From Telmatospirillum sp. (GTDB lineage Bacteria > Pseudomonadota > Alphaproteobacteria > Rhodospirillales > Magnetospirillaceae), in contig WASQ01000058.1 of the NCBI GenBank assembly GCA_009712185.1, positions 1 to 45,872 on the forward strand: a stretch of DNA of 45,872 nt, read 5' to 3'. This document shows, in pieces, positions 1-9,263 of this stretch (its first letter is position 1; each line of letters begins with the position of its first letter). Under the pieces are notes generated by a model, which saw only the letters and a program-made list of their open reading frames with translations, had not been told where the DNA came from and did no database searches. A program made the translations under genes and the position numbers.

Positions 1-80
1 TCTCCACCGCCGGCGGCGCCTTCCTCGAATGGCTCGAAGGAAAAGAGTTGCCAGGTGTCACCGCTTTGACCGTGCGCTGA
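1..80 (+). CDS. pgk: Phosphoglycerate kinase, C-terminal end (partial)
   Basis: Only the last 25 codons are present; the reading frame begins at base 3 and ends with TGA at 78-80. The translation contains STAGGAFLEWLEGKELPG, which is the conserved C-terminal signature of phosphoglycerate kinase (ATP + 3-phosphoglycerate to 1,3-bisphosphoglycerate, or the reverse). Its position directly before pyruvate kinase and enolase supports a lower-glycolysis cluster. The stop codon lies inside the left arm of a perfect hairpin (72-103). The gene start is outside the window. Confidence 0.9.
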   Translation, partial: STAGGAFLEWLEGKELPGVTALTVR

Positions 81-103
81 CGGTCCTCTTCCCGTCAGCG
101 CAC
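72..103 (+). terminator. Hairpin overlapping the pgk stop codon
   Basis: Perfect 12-bp inverted repeat: GTGCGCTGACGG at 72-83 pairs with CCGTCAGCGCAC at 92-103 across an 8-nt loop. The left arm contains the pgk stop codon. There is no U-run after it, so it may be a processing or stabilising stem instead of an intrinsic terminator. Confidence 0.5.
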
Positions 104-105
104 AT

Positions 106-148
106 GGCCCCTCCCGGAACGTCCCCGTTCCGGCGGTCCGGGAGGGCC
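106..148 (+). terminator. Second perfect hairpin after pgk
   Basis: GGCCCTCCCGGA (106-117) pairs perfectly with TCCGGGAGGGCC (137-148) over a 19-nt loop. It is followed by CCCC and then a short pyrimidine stretch, not a clean T-run. It sits between pgk and pyk and probably ends or attenuates the pgk transcript. Confidence 0.55.
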
Positions 149-190
149 CCCCATTTCCTCGTGCCTCCTCTGTTATGAGACTGGGTTTTC

Positions 191-1654
191 ATGGAAAAAA
201 ATCCTCTTCACCGGCAACGCAGCACCAAGGTCGTCGCCACCCTGGGACCGGCCAGCTCGTCCGACGAGATGGTCGAGCGCCTGTTCCTGGAGGGCGTCGA
301 CGTCTTCCGCCTGAACTTCAGCCACGGCAGCCATGACGGCCATCTGGCCAACATCACCCGTATCCGCGCCATCGAGGCGAAATATGGCGTGCCGATCGGC
401 ATCATGATGGACCTGCAGGGACCGAAGCTGCGCCTGGGCGGCTTTGTCTATGACCGGATCGAGCTGCCCACCGGCGCTAAATTCCGTCTCGACCTGGATC
501 CCGCGCCGGGAGGAGAGCAACGCGTCTGTCTTCCCCATCCCGAGATCTTCGCCGCCATGTCGAAGGGCACCGAGCTTCTGGTCGACGATGGCAAGGTGCG
601 CCTCAGGGTCGATGACTGCGGCCCCGATTTCGCCGAGGTGACAGCCCTGGTCGGCGGCACCCTGTCGAACCGCAAGGGCGTCAATGTCCCGAACGCCGTG
701 CTGCCGATCTCCGCGCTGACCGAAAAGGACCGCAAGGATCTGGCGTTCGGTCTGGATCACGGTGTCGACTGGGTCGCCATGTCCTTCGTGCAAAGGCCCG
801 AAGACGTCATGGAAGGCCGCGGCCTGATCGGCGGCCGGGCGGCATTGCTGGCAAAGATCGAAAAACCGTCGGCGCTGGAGCATCTGAACGACATCATCCG
901 TCTGTCCGACGGTCTGATGGTGGCGCGGGGCGATCTGGGTGTCGAGATTCCGCCGGAGGATGTGCCGATGGCGCAGCGCCGGATCATCCACGCCTGCCGG
1001 AAGGCCGGAAAGCCTGTCATCGTCGCCACCCAGATGCTGGAAAGCATGATCAAGGCGCCGACGCCGACCCGTGCAGAGGCCTCGGACGTCGCGACCGCGG
1101 TTCTTGAAGGGGCCGATGCGGTGATGCTGTCTGCCGAATCGGCGGCGGGCGATTTCCCGCTTGAGGCGGTCGCCATGATGAACCGCATCATCCACCGCGT
1201 TCAGGAGGACCCGCTGTTCGAGGCGCGCCGCGACGCCGAAACTCTGGCCTTGCAGGACAGCGGCGCCGACGCGATCACCTCGGCCGCCAAGCAGGTTGCC
1301 AAAACCATCGGGGCGTCGGCCATCGTCACCTACACCAGTTCGGGGTCGACCACCCTGCGCGCCTCGCGGGAACGGCCGAATGTGCCGATCTTCTGTCTGA
1401 CCGCCAATGTCTCGGTGGCGCGCCGTCTGGCCCTGGCCTGGGCGGTTCATTCCGCCGTGACCGAGCATGCGAAAAGTTTCAGCGAGATGGTCGAGAAGGC
1501 CTGCGCTCTCGCCTATAAAAATGGTTTTGCCGGTCATGGCGACCGCATTGTCATTACCGCCGGGGTTCCCTTCGGGACGGCGGGCGTCACCAACATTCTG
1601 CGTTTCGCGGTCGTCGAGGCTCCCGGCCAGGCGGCGCGCACCACCCTTTCATAA
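191..1654 (+). CDS. pyk: Pyruvate kinase
   Basis: Catalyses phosphoenolpyruvate + ADP to pyruvate + ATP, the last step of glycolysis, in the cytosol. The 487-residue length fits the bacterial family (about 470-480). The N-terminus reads TKVVATLGPASS and LNFSHG, the family nucleotide/substrate region. The signature LLAKIEKPSALEHL (about residue 220) contains the catalytic lysine, followed by VARGDLGVEIP and the helix motif EASDVATAVLEGADAVMLSAE. The C-terminal regulatory domain is complete. The ATG at 191 has no strong Shine-Dalgarno sequence; family members usually start near residue 8-9 of this protein, so the true start is slightly uncertain. Enolase follows after 24 bp, probably in one transcript. 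Confidence 0.96.
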   Translation: MEKNPLHRQRSTKVVATLGPASSSDEMVERLFLEGVDVFRLNFSHGSHDGHLANITRIRAIEAKYGVPIGIMMDLQGPKLRLGGFVYDRIELPTGAKFRLDLDPAPGGEQRVCLPHPEIFAAMSKGTELLVDDGKVRLRVDDCGPDFAEVTALVGGTLSNRKGVNVPNAVLPISALTEKDRKDLAFGLDHGVDWVAMSFVQRPEDVMEGRGLIGGRAALLAKIEKPSALEHLNDIIRLSDGLMVARGDLGVEIPPEDVPMAQRRIIHACRKAGKPVIVATQMLESMIKAPTPTRAEASDVATAVLEGADAVMLSAESAAGDFPLEAVAMMNRIIHRVQEDPLFEARRDAETLALQDSGADAITSAAKQVAKTIGASAIVTYTSSGSTTLRASRERPNVPIFCLTANVSVARRLALAWAVHSAVTEHAKSFSEMVEKACALAYKNGFAGHGDRIVITAGVPFGTAGVTNILRFAVVEAPGQAARTTLS

Positions 1655-2959
<1,305 letters not shown>

Positions 2960-2971
2960 TCCTTCTGTTTT

Positions 2972-2999
2972 CCGCGGTCCCGCTCCGCCGGGGCCGCGG
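2972..2999 (+). terminator. Hairpin after eno
   Basis: CCGCGGTCCC (2972-2981) pairs with GGGGCCGCGG (2990-2999) with one G-U pair and an 8-nt loop, 13 bp after the eno stop. No T-run follows, so termination strength is uncertain. Confidence 0.5.
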
Positions 3000-3162
3000 G
3001 CGGCACAATCCGGGGGAACGGGTCCCCCCGGCCCGGACGGCGGAAAAGGCAGAAACCGCAGGTCCGGGCACGAGGGGCCACCCCAGTCGAGGATGGACGG
3101 TCCGACCCGATCGGACGTTACCGGGTCCCCTGCCGGTTGGAACGCCCACATCTGGCCGGCCG

Positions 3163-3200
3163 AGAGCCGCCGCCGACCACGCATCGGCGGCGGCTCTTTC
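3163..3200 (+). terminator. Strong stem-loop, probable eno transcript terminator
   Basis: A perfect 14-bp stem: AGAGCCGCCGCCGA (3163-3176) with TCGGCGGCGGCTCT (3184-3197), a 7-nt loop and then TTC. It is the most terminator-like structure on the plus strand after enolase. Confidence 0.7.
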
Positions 3201-3228
3201 GTTGTACGCCAGAAGAGGGCGAGATCGT

Positions 3229-3271
3229 ACAGGAAAGAGTCGGCCGGTCCGAGCCGGCCGGTGTTTCCTGT
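3229..3271. other. Two-part stem-loop in the eno-cydP gap
   Basis: Outer arms ACAGGAAA (3229-3236) and TTTCCTGT (3264-3271) enclose inner arms CGGCCGG (3241-3247) and CCGGCCG (3254-3260). The two stems are separated by an asymmetric internal loop. No gene is associated. It may be a structured RNA element or a REP-like repeat unit; only the base pairing is seen. Confidence 0.35.
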
Positions 3272-3340
3272 TCCGTGACCGAAAAAGAACAAATTGTCAA
3301 ATAGGAGATCCCGGGCGAGGGGGCTCCTGATGCGGCGCAA

Positions 3341-3371
3341 AAAAAAGCCCCGCCGAAAACGACGGGGCTTT
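3341..3371 (-). terminator. Intrinsic terminator on the minus strand
   Basis: On the minus strand a stem (AAAGCCCCG with CGGGGCTTT, extended by a further mismatch-containing CG pair block) is followed by a run of eight T. This is a classic intrinsic terminator, but no recognisable minus-strand gene lies upstream of it before cydP. On the plus strand only three T follow the stem. Confidence 0.7.
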
Positions 3372-3510
3372 AAGTGCCTACCATATTGGTAGAGAAGGCT
3401 ATGCCTCGCCCTCAAGGGGATAATACATATTTTCGAACCCTATTCCGAGTGGGTTAAAAGATCACGCCTGTGACTTTTTCGCCGCTAATCCGTGACGGTT
3501 TGACGTCAAT
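3341..3510 (-). ncRNA. Candidate short minus-strand transcript (sRNA or tiny ORF)
   Basis: The minus-strand terminator at 3341-3371 implies a transcript entering from higher coordinates. Upstream of it on the same strand lie a small hairpin (arms CTACCA and TGGTAG near 3378-3392) and a possible nine-codon ORF at 3399-3428 reading MYYPLEGEA, with a weak GGAATAGG ribosome site. A TTGACG element, part of the 10-bp palindrome TTGACGTCAA at 3500-3509, could be a -35 box, but no convincing -10 is seen. No known RNA family (6S, SRP, tmRNA, tRNA) is recognised. The boundaries are guesses. Confidence 0.25.
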
Positions 3511-3784
3511 ACAGCAGACCGCGGCATGGTAACTTTAAGGTTATTTGAACGTCCCGGAGTTTCGATGGTCCAGGCGGGCTTTGGCCCGGTTGTCAGACAA
3601 AAAATGACGACTCTTCAGGGCTCTGGCCGATTGCCCGGGCTGTTGCGGAGATTGCAACCCTGCCGGACGGATCCTGCCGGAGGATCCAAAAGATGACGCC
3701 CGGACAAGGACATCGCCGTCCGGCGTCGTGGCTGGCAGCGCACCGGCGCATGGCAGGGATGCAAATGCCTCGGGGGCTGTTCTT

Positions 3785-3813
3785 TTGCCCTCAGGTTCTT
3801 TAGACCTTATATA
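3785..3813 (+). promoter_or_regulatory. Putative sigma-70 promoter for cydPABX
   Basis: TTGCCC (3785-3790) and TATATA (3808-3813) are separated by exactly 17 bp and followed by A-rich DNA. The start point would lie near 3820, about 170 nt before the proposed cydP start. No clear FNR/ArcA-type dyad was recognised beside it. The rest of the 2960-3988 gap holds stem-loops (for instance arms GGATCC around 3668-3686) and no credible gene. Confidence 0.5.
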
Positions 3814-3988
3814 AAAAAGGACGCGGCCACCGCGATTATCCTTGGATTTTCAGGAGATGACCGACGTGATCGCGCCGTGGTCCGGGGGGCGGGCGGCGAA
3901 CGGCGGCGCTATTGCGTGGCCCGGTCAGCCCAAATGGGATAGCATCCCTGCACTCCGGTGGGGTGTTCATCCATCTGGGATAAGTCGA

Positions 3989-4252
3989 ATGAAGATTGCC
4001 AGAGACTTTTTCCTTTCGCGTTCGGCTGTTTCCCATGATCGTCAACCCGGCGATCCCGCTTTTCCTTTGGCGTCCTTTTCCGTCACCGCGGATCGTCCGC
4101 TTCGGCGGCGCATTGTTCTGACGCTGGGGCTGAAGGTGGCGTTTCTGTCTCTTCTCTGGCTGCTGTTCTTCTCCGACGGGAGGGAGGCGCCGCCGCAATC
4201 GGTGGCCGACCACGTTCTTCCCGCTGTTTCTGTTTCAACGGAAGGCAAATAG
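3989..4252 (+). CDS. cydP: CydP-like small subunit of cytochrome bd oxidase
   Basis: The C-terminal half reads RPLRRRIVLTLGLKVAFL and then SLLWLLFFSDG, a basic segment followed by one membrane helix (about residues 48-67). This is the pattern of the CydP family of putative oxidase subunits found upstream of cydA. Only 2 bp separate it from cydA, so the two are translationally coupled. The frame stays open upstream to a TTG at 3842, but that N-terminal part looks non-coding. The ATG at 3989 gives 87 residues and has a weak GGGATAAG ribosome site; the start remains uncertain. The role (assembly or stability of the bd oxidase) is inferred from family and context. Confidence 0.6.
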   Translation: MKIARDFFLSRSAVSHDRQPGDPAFPLASFSVTADRPLRRRIVLTLGLKVAFLSLLWLLFFSDGREAPPQSVADHVLPAVSVSTEGK

Positions 4253-4254
4253 AC

Positions 4255-5814
4255 ATGACTGGCGCGGATATCGTCGACCTGTCGCGGCTGCAATTCGCCT
4301 TGACCGCCATGTACCATTTCCTGTTTGTGCCACTGACGCTGGGCATGTCCCTGCTTCTTGCCATCATGGAAACGGTCTATGTGATGACCGGCCGGGAAAT
4401 CTGGCGGGACATGGTGCGGTTCTGGGGCAAGCTGTTCGGCATCAATTTTGCCATGGGGGTCGCCACCGGCATCACCATGGAATTCCAGTTCGGGACGAAC
4501 TGGTCCTACTACTCGCACTATGTCGGCGACATCTTCGGCGTTCCGCTGGCCATCGAGGGAATGATGGCCTTTTTCCTGGAGTCCACCTTCGTCGGACTGT
4601 TCTTCTTCGGCTGGAACCGTCTCTCGCGGCTGGGCCACCTGATCGTGACCTGGCTGGTCGCCATCGGATCGAATCTGTCGGCTCTCTGGATTCTGGTCGC
4701 CAACGGCTGGATGCAATATCCGGCCGGCGCGCATTTCAATTTCGAGACCATGCGCATGGAACTGGACAGCTTCTCGTCGGTGCTGTTCAACCCGGTCGCC
4801 CAGGCGAAGTTCGTTCATACCGTCTCGGCCGGCTATGTCACGGGCGCCATGTTCGTTCTCGCCATCAGTTCCTGGTATCTGCTGAAGGGCCGGCATATCG
4901 AATTCGCGCGCCGTTCCTTCATCGTCGCCGCCAGCTTCGGCCTCGCCTCCTGTCTGTCGGTCGTCGTGCTGGGCGATGAGAGCGGCTACACGGTTTCGGA
5001 ACATCAGAAAATGAAACTGGCCGCTATCGAGGCCATGTGGGAAACCGAGCCCGCACCCGCCAGCTTCACCGCCGTCGGCCTGCCCGACGTCGCCGCCCGC
5101 ACGACCCATTACGCCGTCAAGATTCCCTGGCTCATGGGGCTGATCGGCACGCGGTCGGTGGACCGGGTGATTCCCGGCATCGAGGAACTGGTGGAGCGCG
5201 CGCGCCATCGGATCGAGGATGGCCTGATCGCCTATCGCGGCCTGGTCCGGCTGCGGCAGGACCGCACCGATACAGAGGCCCGCAAGATGCTGGAGGAACA
5301 TCAGGGCGATCTGGGCTATGCCCTGCTTCTGAAGCGTCATATCGCGGACCCGTTGCAGGCGACGGAGGCGGACATCGCCAAGGCCGCCGACGACACCATC
5401 CCCAATGTCGGCGCCCTGTTCTGGTCCTTCCGGGCCATGGCCGGTCTCGGCTTCTTCTTCGTCCTGCTGTTCGGCTTGTCCTTCTGGTTCGCCAGCCGCC
5501 GGCAGTTCGACCGCCGATGGCTGTTGCGCATCGCCGTCCTCAGTCTGCCGCTGCCCTGGATCGCGGCGGAAATGGGATGGTTCGTGGCCGAGCATGGCCG
5601 CCAGCCCTGGACCATCGACGGCGTTCTGCCGACCTTCCTGTCGGCCTCCGATCTGGCGCCGTCGCAGCTTCTGTTCTCTCTCGCCGGATTCGTGCTGTTC
5701 TACAGCGTTCTGGCGATCATCGACGTCACCCTGATGACCAAATATGCGCGGCTGGGGCCTGTGCGGTCTCTTGGCATCGATCATGAGGCCGGCGCCGCCG
5801 GCGGCGCGAAGTAA
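4255..5814 (+). CDS. cydA: Cytochrome bd ubiquinol oxidase subunit I
   Basis: The haem-bearing, quinol-oxidising subunit of the high-affinity bd terminal oxidase in the cytoplasmic membrane. The 519-residue length matches E. coli CydA (522), and the long central hydrophilic quinol loop marks the L subtype. His21 in MYHFLFVPLTLG and His188 in KFVHTVSAGY are in the positions of haem ligands; a methionine in the FWSFRAMAG segment corresponds to the third. The quinol-loop motif GDESGYTVSEHQKMKLAAIEA is replaced here only slightly, and GRQPWTIDG is conserved near the C-terminus. About nine membrane helices are visible. It lies in the order cydP-cydA-cydB-cydX; no cydDC genes are in the window. Confidence 0.97.
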   Translation: MTGADIVDLSRLQFALTAMYHFLFVPLTLGMSLLLAIMETVYVMTGREIWRDMVRFWGKLFGINFAMGVATGITMEFQFGTNWSYYSHYVGDIFGVPLAIEGMMAFFLESTFVGLFFFGWNRLSRLGHLIVTWLVAIGSNLSALWILVANGWMQYPAGAHFNFETMRMELDSFSSVLFNPVAQAKFVHTVSAGYVTGAMFVLAISSWYLLKGRHIEFARRSFIVAASFGLASCLSVVVLGDESGYTVSEHQKMKLAAIEAMWETEPAPASFTAVGLPDVAARTTHYAVKIPWLMGLIGTRSVDRVIPGIEELVERARHRIEDGLIAYRGLVRLRQDRTDTEARKMLEEHQGDLGYALLLKRHIADPLQATEADIAKAADDTIPNVGALFWSFRAMAGLGFFFVLLFGLSFWFASRRQFDRRWLLRIAVLSLPLPWIAAEMGWFVAEHGRQPWTIDGVLPTFLSASDLAPSQLLFSLAGFVLFYSVLAIIDVTLMTKYARLGPVRSLGIDHEAGAAGGAK

Positions 5815-5825
5815 AGGAGGACGTC

Positions 5826-6974
5826 ATGGAAACGCTGTTGGACTATGGGACCTTGCGCGTTCTCTGGTGGGGACTGCTCGGGGTTCTTCTGATCGGGTTC
5901 GCCGTGACCGACGGTTATGATCTCGGCACCGCCATTCTTCTGCCGGTGGTGTCCAGGACCGACCTCGAACGCCGGGTCGTGCTGAACAGCATCGGTCCGG
6001 TCTGGGACGGCAATCAGGTGTGGCTGATCCTGGGGGCCGGGGCGATCTTCGCCGCTTTTCCGCCGATCTATGCCGTGGCTTTTTCCGGCTTTTATATCGC
6101 CATGCTGATGGTGCTGGCCTCGCTGATCCTAAGGCCGGTCGGATTCGATTTCCGCAACAAGATCGATAATGCCGCCTGGCGCCGGGTCTGGGACTGCGCC
6201 TTGTTCATCGGGGGCTTCGTTCCCGCCGTCGTGTTCGGCGTCGCTTTCGGCAATCTGTTGCAAGGTGTTCCGTTCACCTTCGACGAGGATCTGCGGGTCA
6301 GTTATCAGGGCGGTTTCCTCGATCTGCTCAATCCCTTCGCGGTGACGACCGGTCTGCTGTCGGCTGCCATGCTGACGGCGCACGGCGCCGGATGGCTGAT
6401 CGTGAAAACCGACGGGGTGATCCAGCACCGCGCGAGGCGCGCCCTTCTGATTGCCGCGCTGCTGGCGATCCTGTTGTTCGCCGTGACCGGCTACTGGACC
6501 TGGACGGGTGTGCAGGGCTACCAGTTCCTGTCCGTGCCGGTGGTCGATGGCCCGTCCAATCCGATGCTGAAGGAGGTCGGCCGTTCGGCGGGCGTCTGGT
6601 TCGCCAATTTCGCGCGCAATCCCTGGATGATGGCGGCGCCTGTCATGGCCTTCGCCGGGATGGGGCTGGCGATCCTGTTCAACGCGGCAAGGCGCGACCT
6701 GCCGGTTCTGCTGGCGTCGGGCATCGGTGTCGCCGGCGTCGTCGCCACGGCCGGCCTTGGCATGTTCCCATTCCTGATGCCGTCAAGCCTCGACCCCCGG
6801 GCCAGCCTGACGGCCTGGGATGCCACCTCGTCCCATACGACGCTGTTCCTGATGCTGGTGGCGGGCTGCATTTTCCTGCCCGTCATCCTGGCCTATACGG
6901 CGTTCGTGCTGAGGGTGCTGCGCGGCAAAGTGACCGGCGACTATATCGAGAACAATTCCCACACCCTTTACTGA
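5826..6974 (+). CDS. cydB: Cytochrome bd ubiquinol oxidase subunit II
   Basis: Membrane partner of CydA in the bd oxidase, which reduces O2 to water with quinol electrons under low oxygen. The 382 residues and the N-terminal signatures FAVTDGYDLG and GPVWDGNQVWLI are diagnostic for CydB, as is the C-terminal tail ending in DYIENNSHTLY. Several hydrophobic helices run along the protein. The gene begins 11 bp after cydA with AAAGGAGG as a strong ribosome site, and cydX follows after 11 bp. Confidence 0.97.
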   Translation: METLLDYGTLRVLWWGLLGVLLIGFAVTDGYDLGTAILLPVVSRTDLERRVVLNSIGPVWDGNQVWLILGAGAIFAAFPPIYAVAFSGFYIAMLMVLASLILRPVGFDFRNKIDNAAWRRVWDCALFIGGFVPAVVFGVAFGNLLQGVPFTFDEDLRVSYQGGFLDLLNPFAVTTGLLSAAMLTAHGAGWLIVKTDGVIQHRARRALLIAALLAILLFAVTGYWTWTGVQGYQFLSVPVVDGPSNPMLKEVGRSAGVWFANFARNPWMMAAPVMAFAGMGLAILFNAARRDLPVLLASGIGVAGVVATAGLGMFPFLMPSSLDPRASLTAWDATSSHTTLFLMLVAGCIFLPVILAYTAFVLRVLRGKVTGDYIENNSHTLY

Positions 6975-6985
6975 GGAGACGGGTC

Positions 6986-7096
6986 ATGTGGTACTTCACC
7001 TGGGTTTTGGGATTGGGACTGGCCTGCGCCTTCGCGGTTTTGAACGCGCTGTGGCACGAAGTGAACGAGTCCGATCCCGGCCGCGCGCAACCCTGA
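6986..7096 (+). CDS. cydX: Cytochrome bd small subunit CydX
   Basis: A 36-residue single-helix protein, MWYFTWVLGLGLACAF followed by AVLNALWHEVNES. The conserved MWYF start, small hydrophobic helix and acidic end are those of CydX, which stabilises the haems of the bd oxidase. A good ribosome site (TGAGGAGAC) sits before the ATG at 6986. It directly follows cydB and closes the oxidase operon. Confidence 0.93.
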   Translation: MWYFTWVLGLGLACAFAVLNALWHEVNESDPGRAQP

Positions 7097-7134
7097 CCGG
7101 GGGGCTCCCCGGCGCCCGGCGCGGGCGTCAGGCG

Positions 7135-8007
7135 TCAGGGGAGCCTGTCCACCGGAACGATGGCGGCAAGACCCAGTTGCCGCCATAACCGGTGGTGGAC
7201 GACGGCGCCGCAAAAATCATCCCAATAACGGTCCCGGCCGGCAATCCGGTCGGGCCAGGCGCGGAACAGAAGGGCGCGGGCCTCGACCGCATGGCCTTCC
7301 AGGATCAGGCCCAGCAGGGCCTGATTGGTTTCCGGCGCCGTGGCATCGAAGCCGATGCCGGCGCGATAATCGTCGAAACTCCAGGCCGCCAGTTCCCTGC
7401 GGATCGTCTGATCGATGCGGTCCATCCGCGCGCGATCCGGGGGCGGGGTGAGAAGGCGTTCCGGATCGGCGATGAACTGGTCGCCGTCCCAGCGCATCGG
7501 AATTTCAACGCCGGCCACGATGGCCGACGCCGCGTTGAAGCCCTCGATATCGAAGAACAGTCCGAAGCGGGGTTGGCCGGCGTCGTCGGTGGTGACCTGC
7601 GGCAGGTCGTGATTGCACATGGACAGGACCTGGACCGGTTGATCGGCGTCGAGATCGATGGCGATCACATCGTAGGAACAGTGACTGCCCCCGGTGTAGC
7701 CGCCGACGATCAGGGCGGGGCCGGCATCGGGCCGCTGGCGGCGCCACAGGACCGTGACCGTGCCGGGAAGGTAGGCGCTGCGGCTGCCCCAGATGGTCCG
7801 GCCCCGTTCCACCAGTTCGATGACGTTGGCGCCGCGGCTGTCCTCGCGGTCGGATAAATGCCGCGCGATCACCTGATCGTCGGGCGCCGACATCAGGATG
7901 TCCTGGCTGTCGGTCGCGGCCGCGAAGGCCGGCGCGGGAGCCAGGGACAGAAGGGCGGTGGCGGCCAGACGGAAAAGGGGGCGACGGGGAGAGCGGGCGA
8001 TGGACAC
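7135..8007 (-). CDS. Secreted protein of unknown function
   Basis: A 290-residue protein with a typical signal peptide: basic start (residues 1-13), hydrophobic core, and a cleavage site after PAPAFA near residue 29. The mature part has no membrane helix. A middle segment GGYTGGSHCSYDVIAIDLD (about 100-118) and a nearby CNHD could place two cysteines for a disulphide in the periplasm. The C-terminal half is rich in Asp, Arg and Trp. No family is recognised. It is convergent with cydX and 38 bp away, so it is probably transcribed alone. The frame is preferred over the overlapping plus-strand frame because it carries a signal peptide and balanced residue use. Confidence 0.65.
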   Translation of the reverse strand: MSIARSPRRPLFRLAATALLSLAPAPAFAAATDSQDILMSAPDDQVIARHLSDREDSRGANVIELVERGRTIWGSRSAYLPGTVTVLWRRQRPDAGPALIVGGYTGGSHCSYDVIAIDLDADQPVQVLSMCNHDLPQVTTDDAGQPRFGLFFDIEGFNAASAIVAGVEIPMRWDGDQFIADPERLLTPPPDRARMDRIDQTIRRELAAWSFDDYRAGIGFDATAPETNQALLGLILEGHAVEARALLFRAWPDRIAGRDRYWDDFCGAVVHHRLWRQLGLAAIVPVDRLP

Positions 8008-8184
8008 GATTTCAGGACCTCCGGACGAGGAGGCATCCTACCCCGATTGCCGCCCGGGGCAATGACCGGATGGTTTCGGACCGTTTCAGCGATCCGGACG
8101 CGCTGTCTCCAGGGGGCACTCCGGGGGCGCGACAGGAACGGGGGGGGATAACGCCCCGAGACGCCATCGGCCCGCTCTTCATCA

Positions 8185-8973
8185 TCAGAAACTGGCCTGA
8201 CGCGAATTGAGCAGATCCGTCACCAGCATGCAGCCAGGCTCATGACCGATGGCGAGTGGCGGACGTGCGGCCAGAAGAGCGGCCTGAGGAGTGACCCCGC
8301 ACGCCCAGAAGACCGGCATTTCGTCCTCTTCGACGGGAATCGCCTCGCCATAGTCGGGCTGTGAAATTTTGGAAATGCCGATCAGATCGGGGCGTCCCAG
8401 ATGAACAGGTGCGCCATGAACAGCGGGAAACCGTGTAGTGATCTGAACGGCGCGGATGGCGTCGGCGGCCTTCATCGGGCGCATGGACACGACCATCGGT
8501 CCCGAGAAGCGGCCAGCCGGCACACATAAGATGGATGTCCTGTACATCGGAACGACTTTTCCGAGGGTTTGATGGCGCAATGGGATCCCGTCACTCGTCA
8601 ACGCATCTTCGAAAGAAAAGGAACAACCGATCAGAAATGCGACCAGATCTTCCCGCCAGAGCGCGCTGATATCGGTGGGGCGGTCAACCAGATCCCCGTT
8701 GCGGTAGACGCGATAACGAGGCAGATCCGTCCGCAGGTCGATCTCGGCTCCCAGTGAAGGAACGTACGGAGAGCCGGGTTCGGAGACCGACAGCAACGGG
8801 CACGGCTTGGGGTTGAGCTGGCAGAATCGGAGGAATTCAGCGGCCCAATCCTGTGGCAGAATGATCAGATTGCCTTGCACATGGCCGGGTGCCAGTCCGG
8901 ATGTCTGGCCGTCGTAGTCGCCTCGGCGAATTCTCTGCCGTACCATTTGAGATTCTGTCGTCCTGGTCATCAT
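8185..8973 (-). CDS. DUF1445 / YcsI-type putative hydro-lyase (D-glutamate cyclase-like)
   Basis: A 262-residue protein. The block [11 protein letters not shown] followed by [18 protein letters not shown] (about residues 31-62) and [13 protein letters not shown] (about 120) are recognisable for the DUF1445/UPF0317 family; the C-terminus carries [12 protein letters not shown] and [12 protein letters not shown]. Family members are annotated as putative hydro-lyases, and the mammalian D-glutamate cyclase contains a related domain. In bacteria the family often accompanies oxoprolinase genes, as here. Two adjacent ATGs occur; the one at 8970 is better spaced from AAGGAGA than the one at 8973. The 290 bp between this gene and livF holds a ten-G run near 9041-9057 and nothing else that was recognised. 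It may be co-transcribed with the liv genes. The substrate is inferred. Confidence 0.8.
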   Translation of the reverse strand: MMTRTTESQMVRQRIRRGDYDGQTSGLAPGHVQGNLIILPQDWAAEFLRFCQLNPKPCPLLSVSEPGSPYVPSLGAEIDLRTDLPRYRVYRNGDLVDRPTDISALWREDLVAFLIGCSFSFEDALTSDGIPLRHQTLGKVVPMYRTSILCVPAGRFSGPMVVSMRPMKAADAIRAVQITTRFPAVHGAPVHLGRPDLIGISKISQPDYGEAIPVEEDEMPVFWACGVTPQAALLAARPPLAIGHEPGCMLVTDLLNSRQASF

Positions 8974-9263
8974 GTTCTCCTTGTTCGGGAAATTGTTTCC
9001 AACTCATACGGATTTTCATGACCGGCACGTTTTCCTGTTTGGGGGGGGGCGGGGCGGGAAGCCGATGCGCTTCCGGTGACCATCAAGCCATGGAACAGGG
9101 GCAAAAGATTTCAGACTTTGGACCTCTGCGGGCCCGGTGTTCGGGCCGGATCTCTTGCCATTGCCGGTCCTTCCGATGGTTCGCGGCAGGCGGCTTATCC
9201 GCTGCGGATGACGTCTCCGTGTCCCCCACAGTCCCAGAGACTCAAATGTTGGAGCTCCGCGCA

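Noticed and set aside
3425-3450. GGGTTCGAAA on the minus strand as a tRNA or tmRNA T-loop
   Set aside because: No matching acceptor stem, anticodon arm or tag ORF surrounds it.
3842-3988. N-terminal extension of the cydP frame to a TTG at 3842
   Set aside because: The added 49 residues have no protein-like pattern and the start has no ribosome site.
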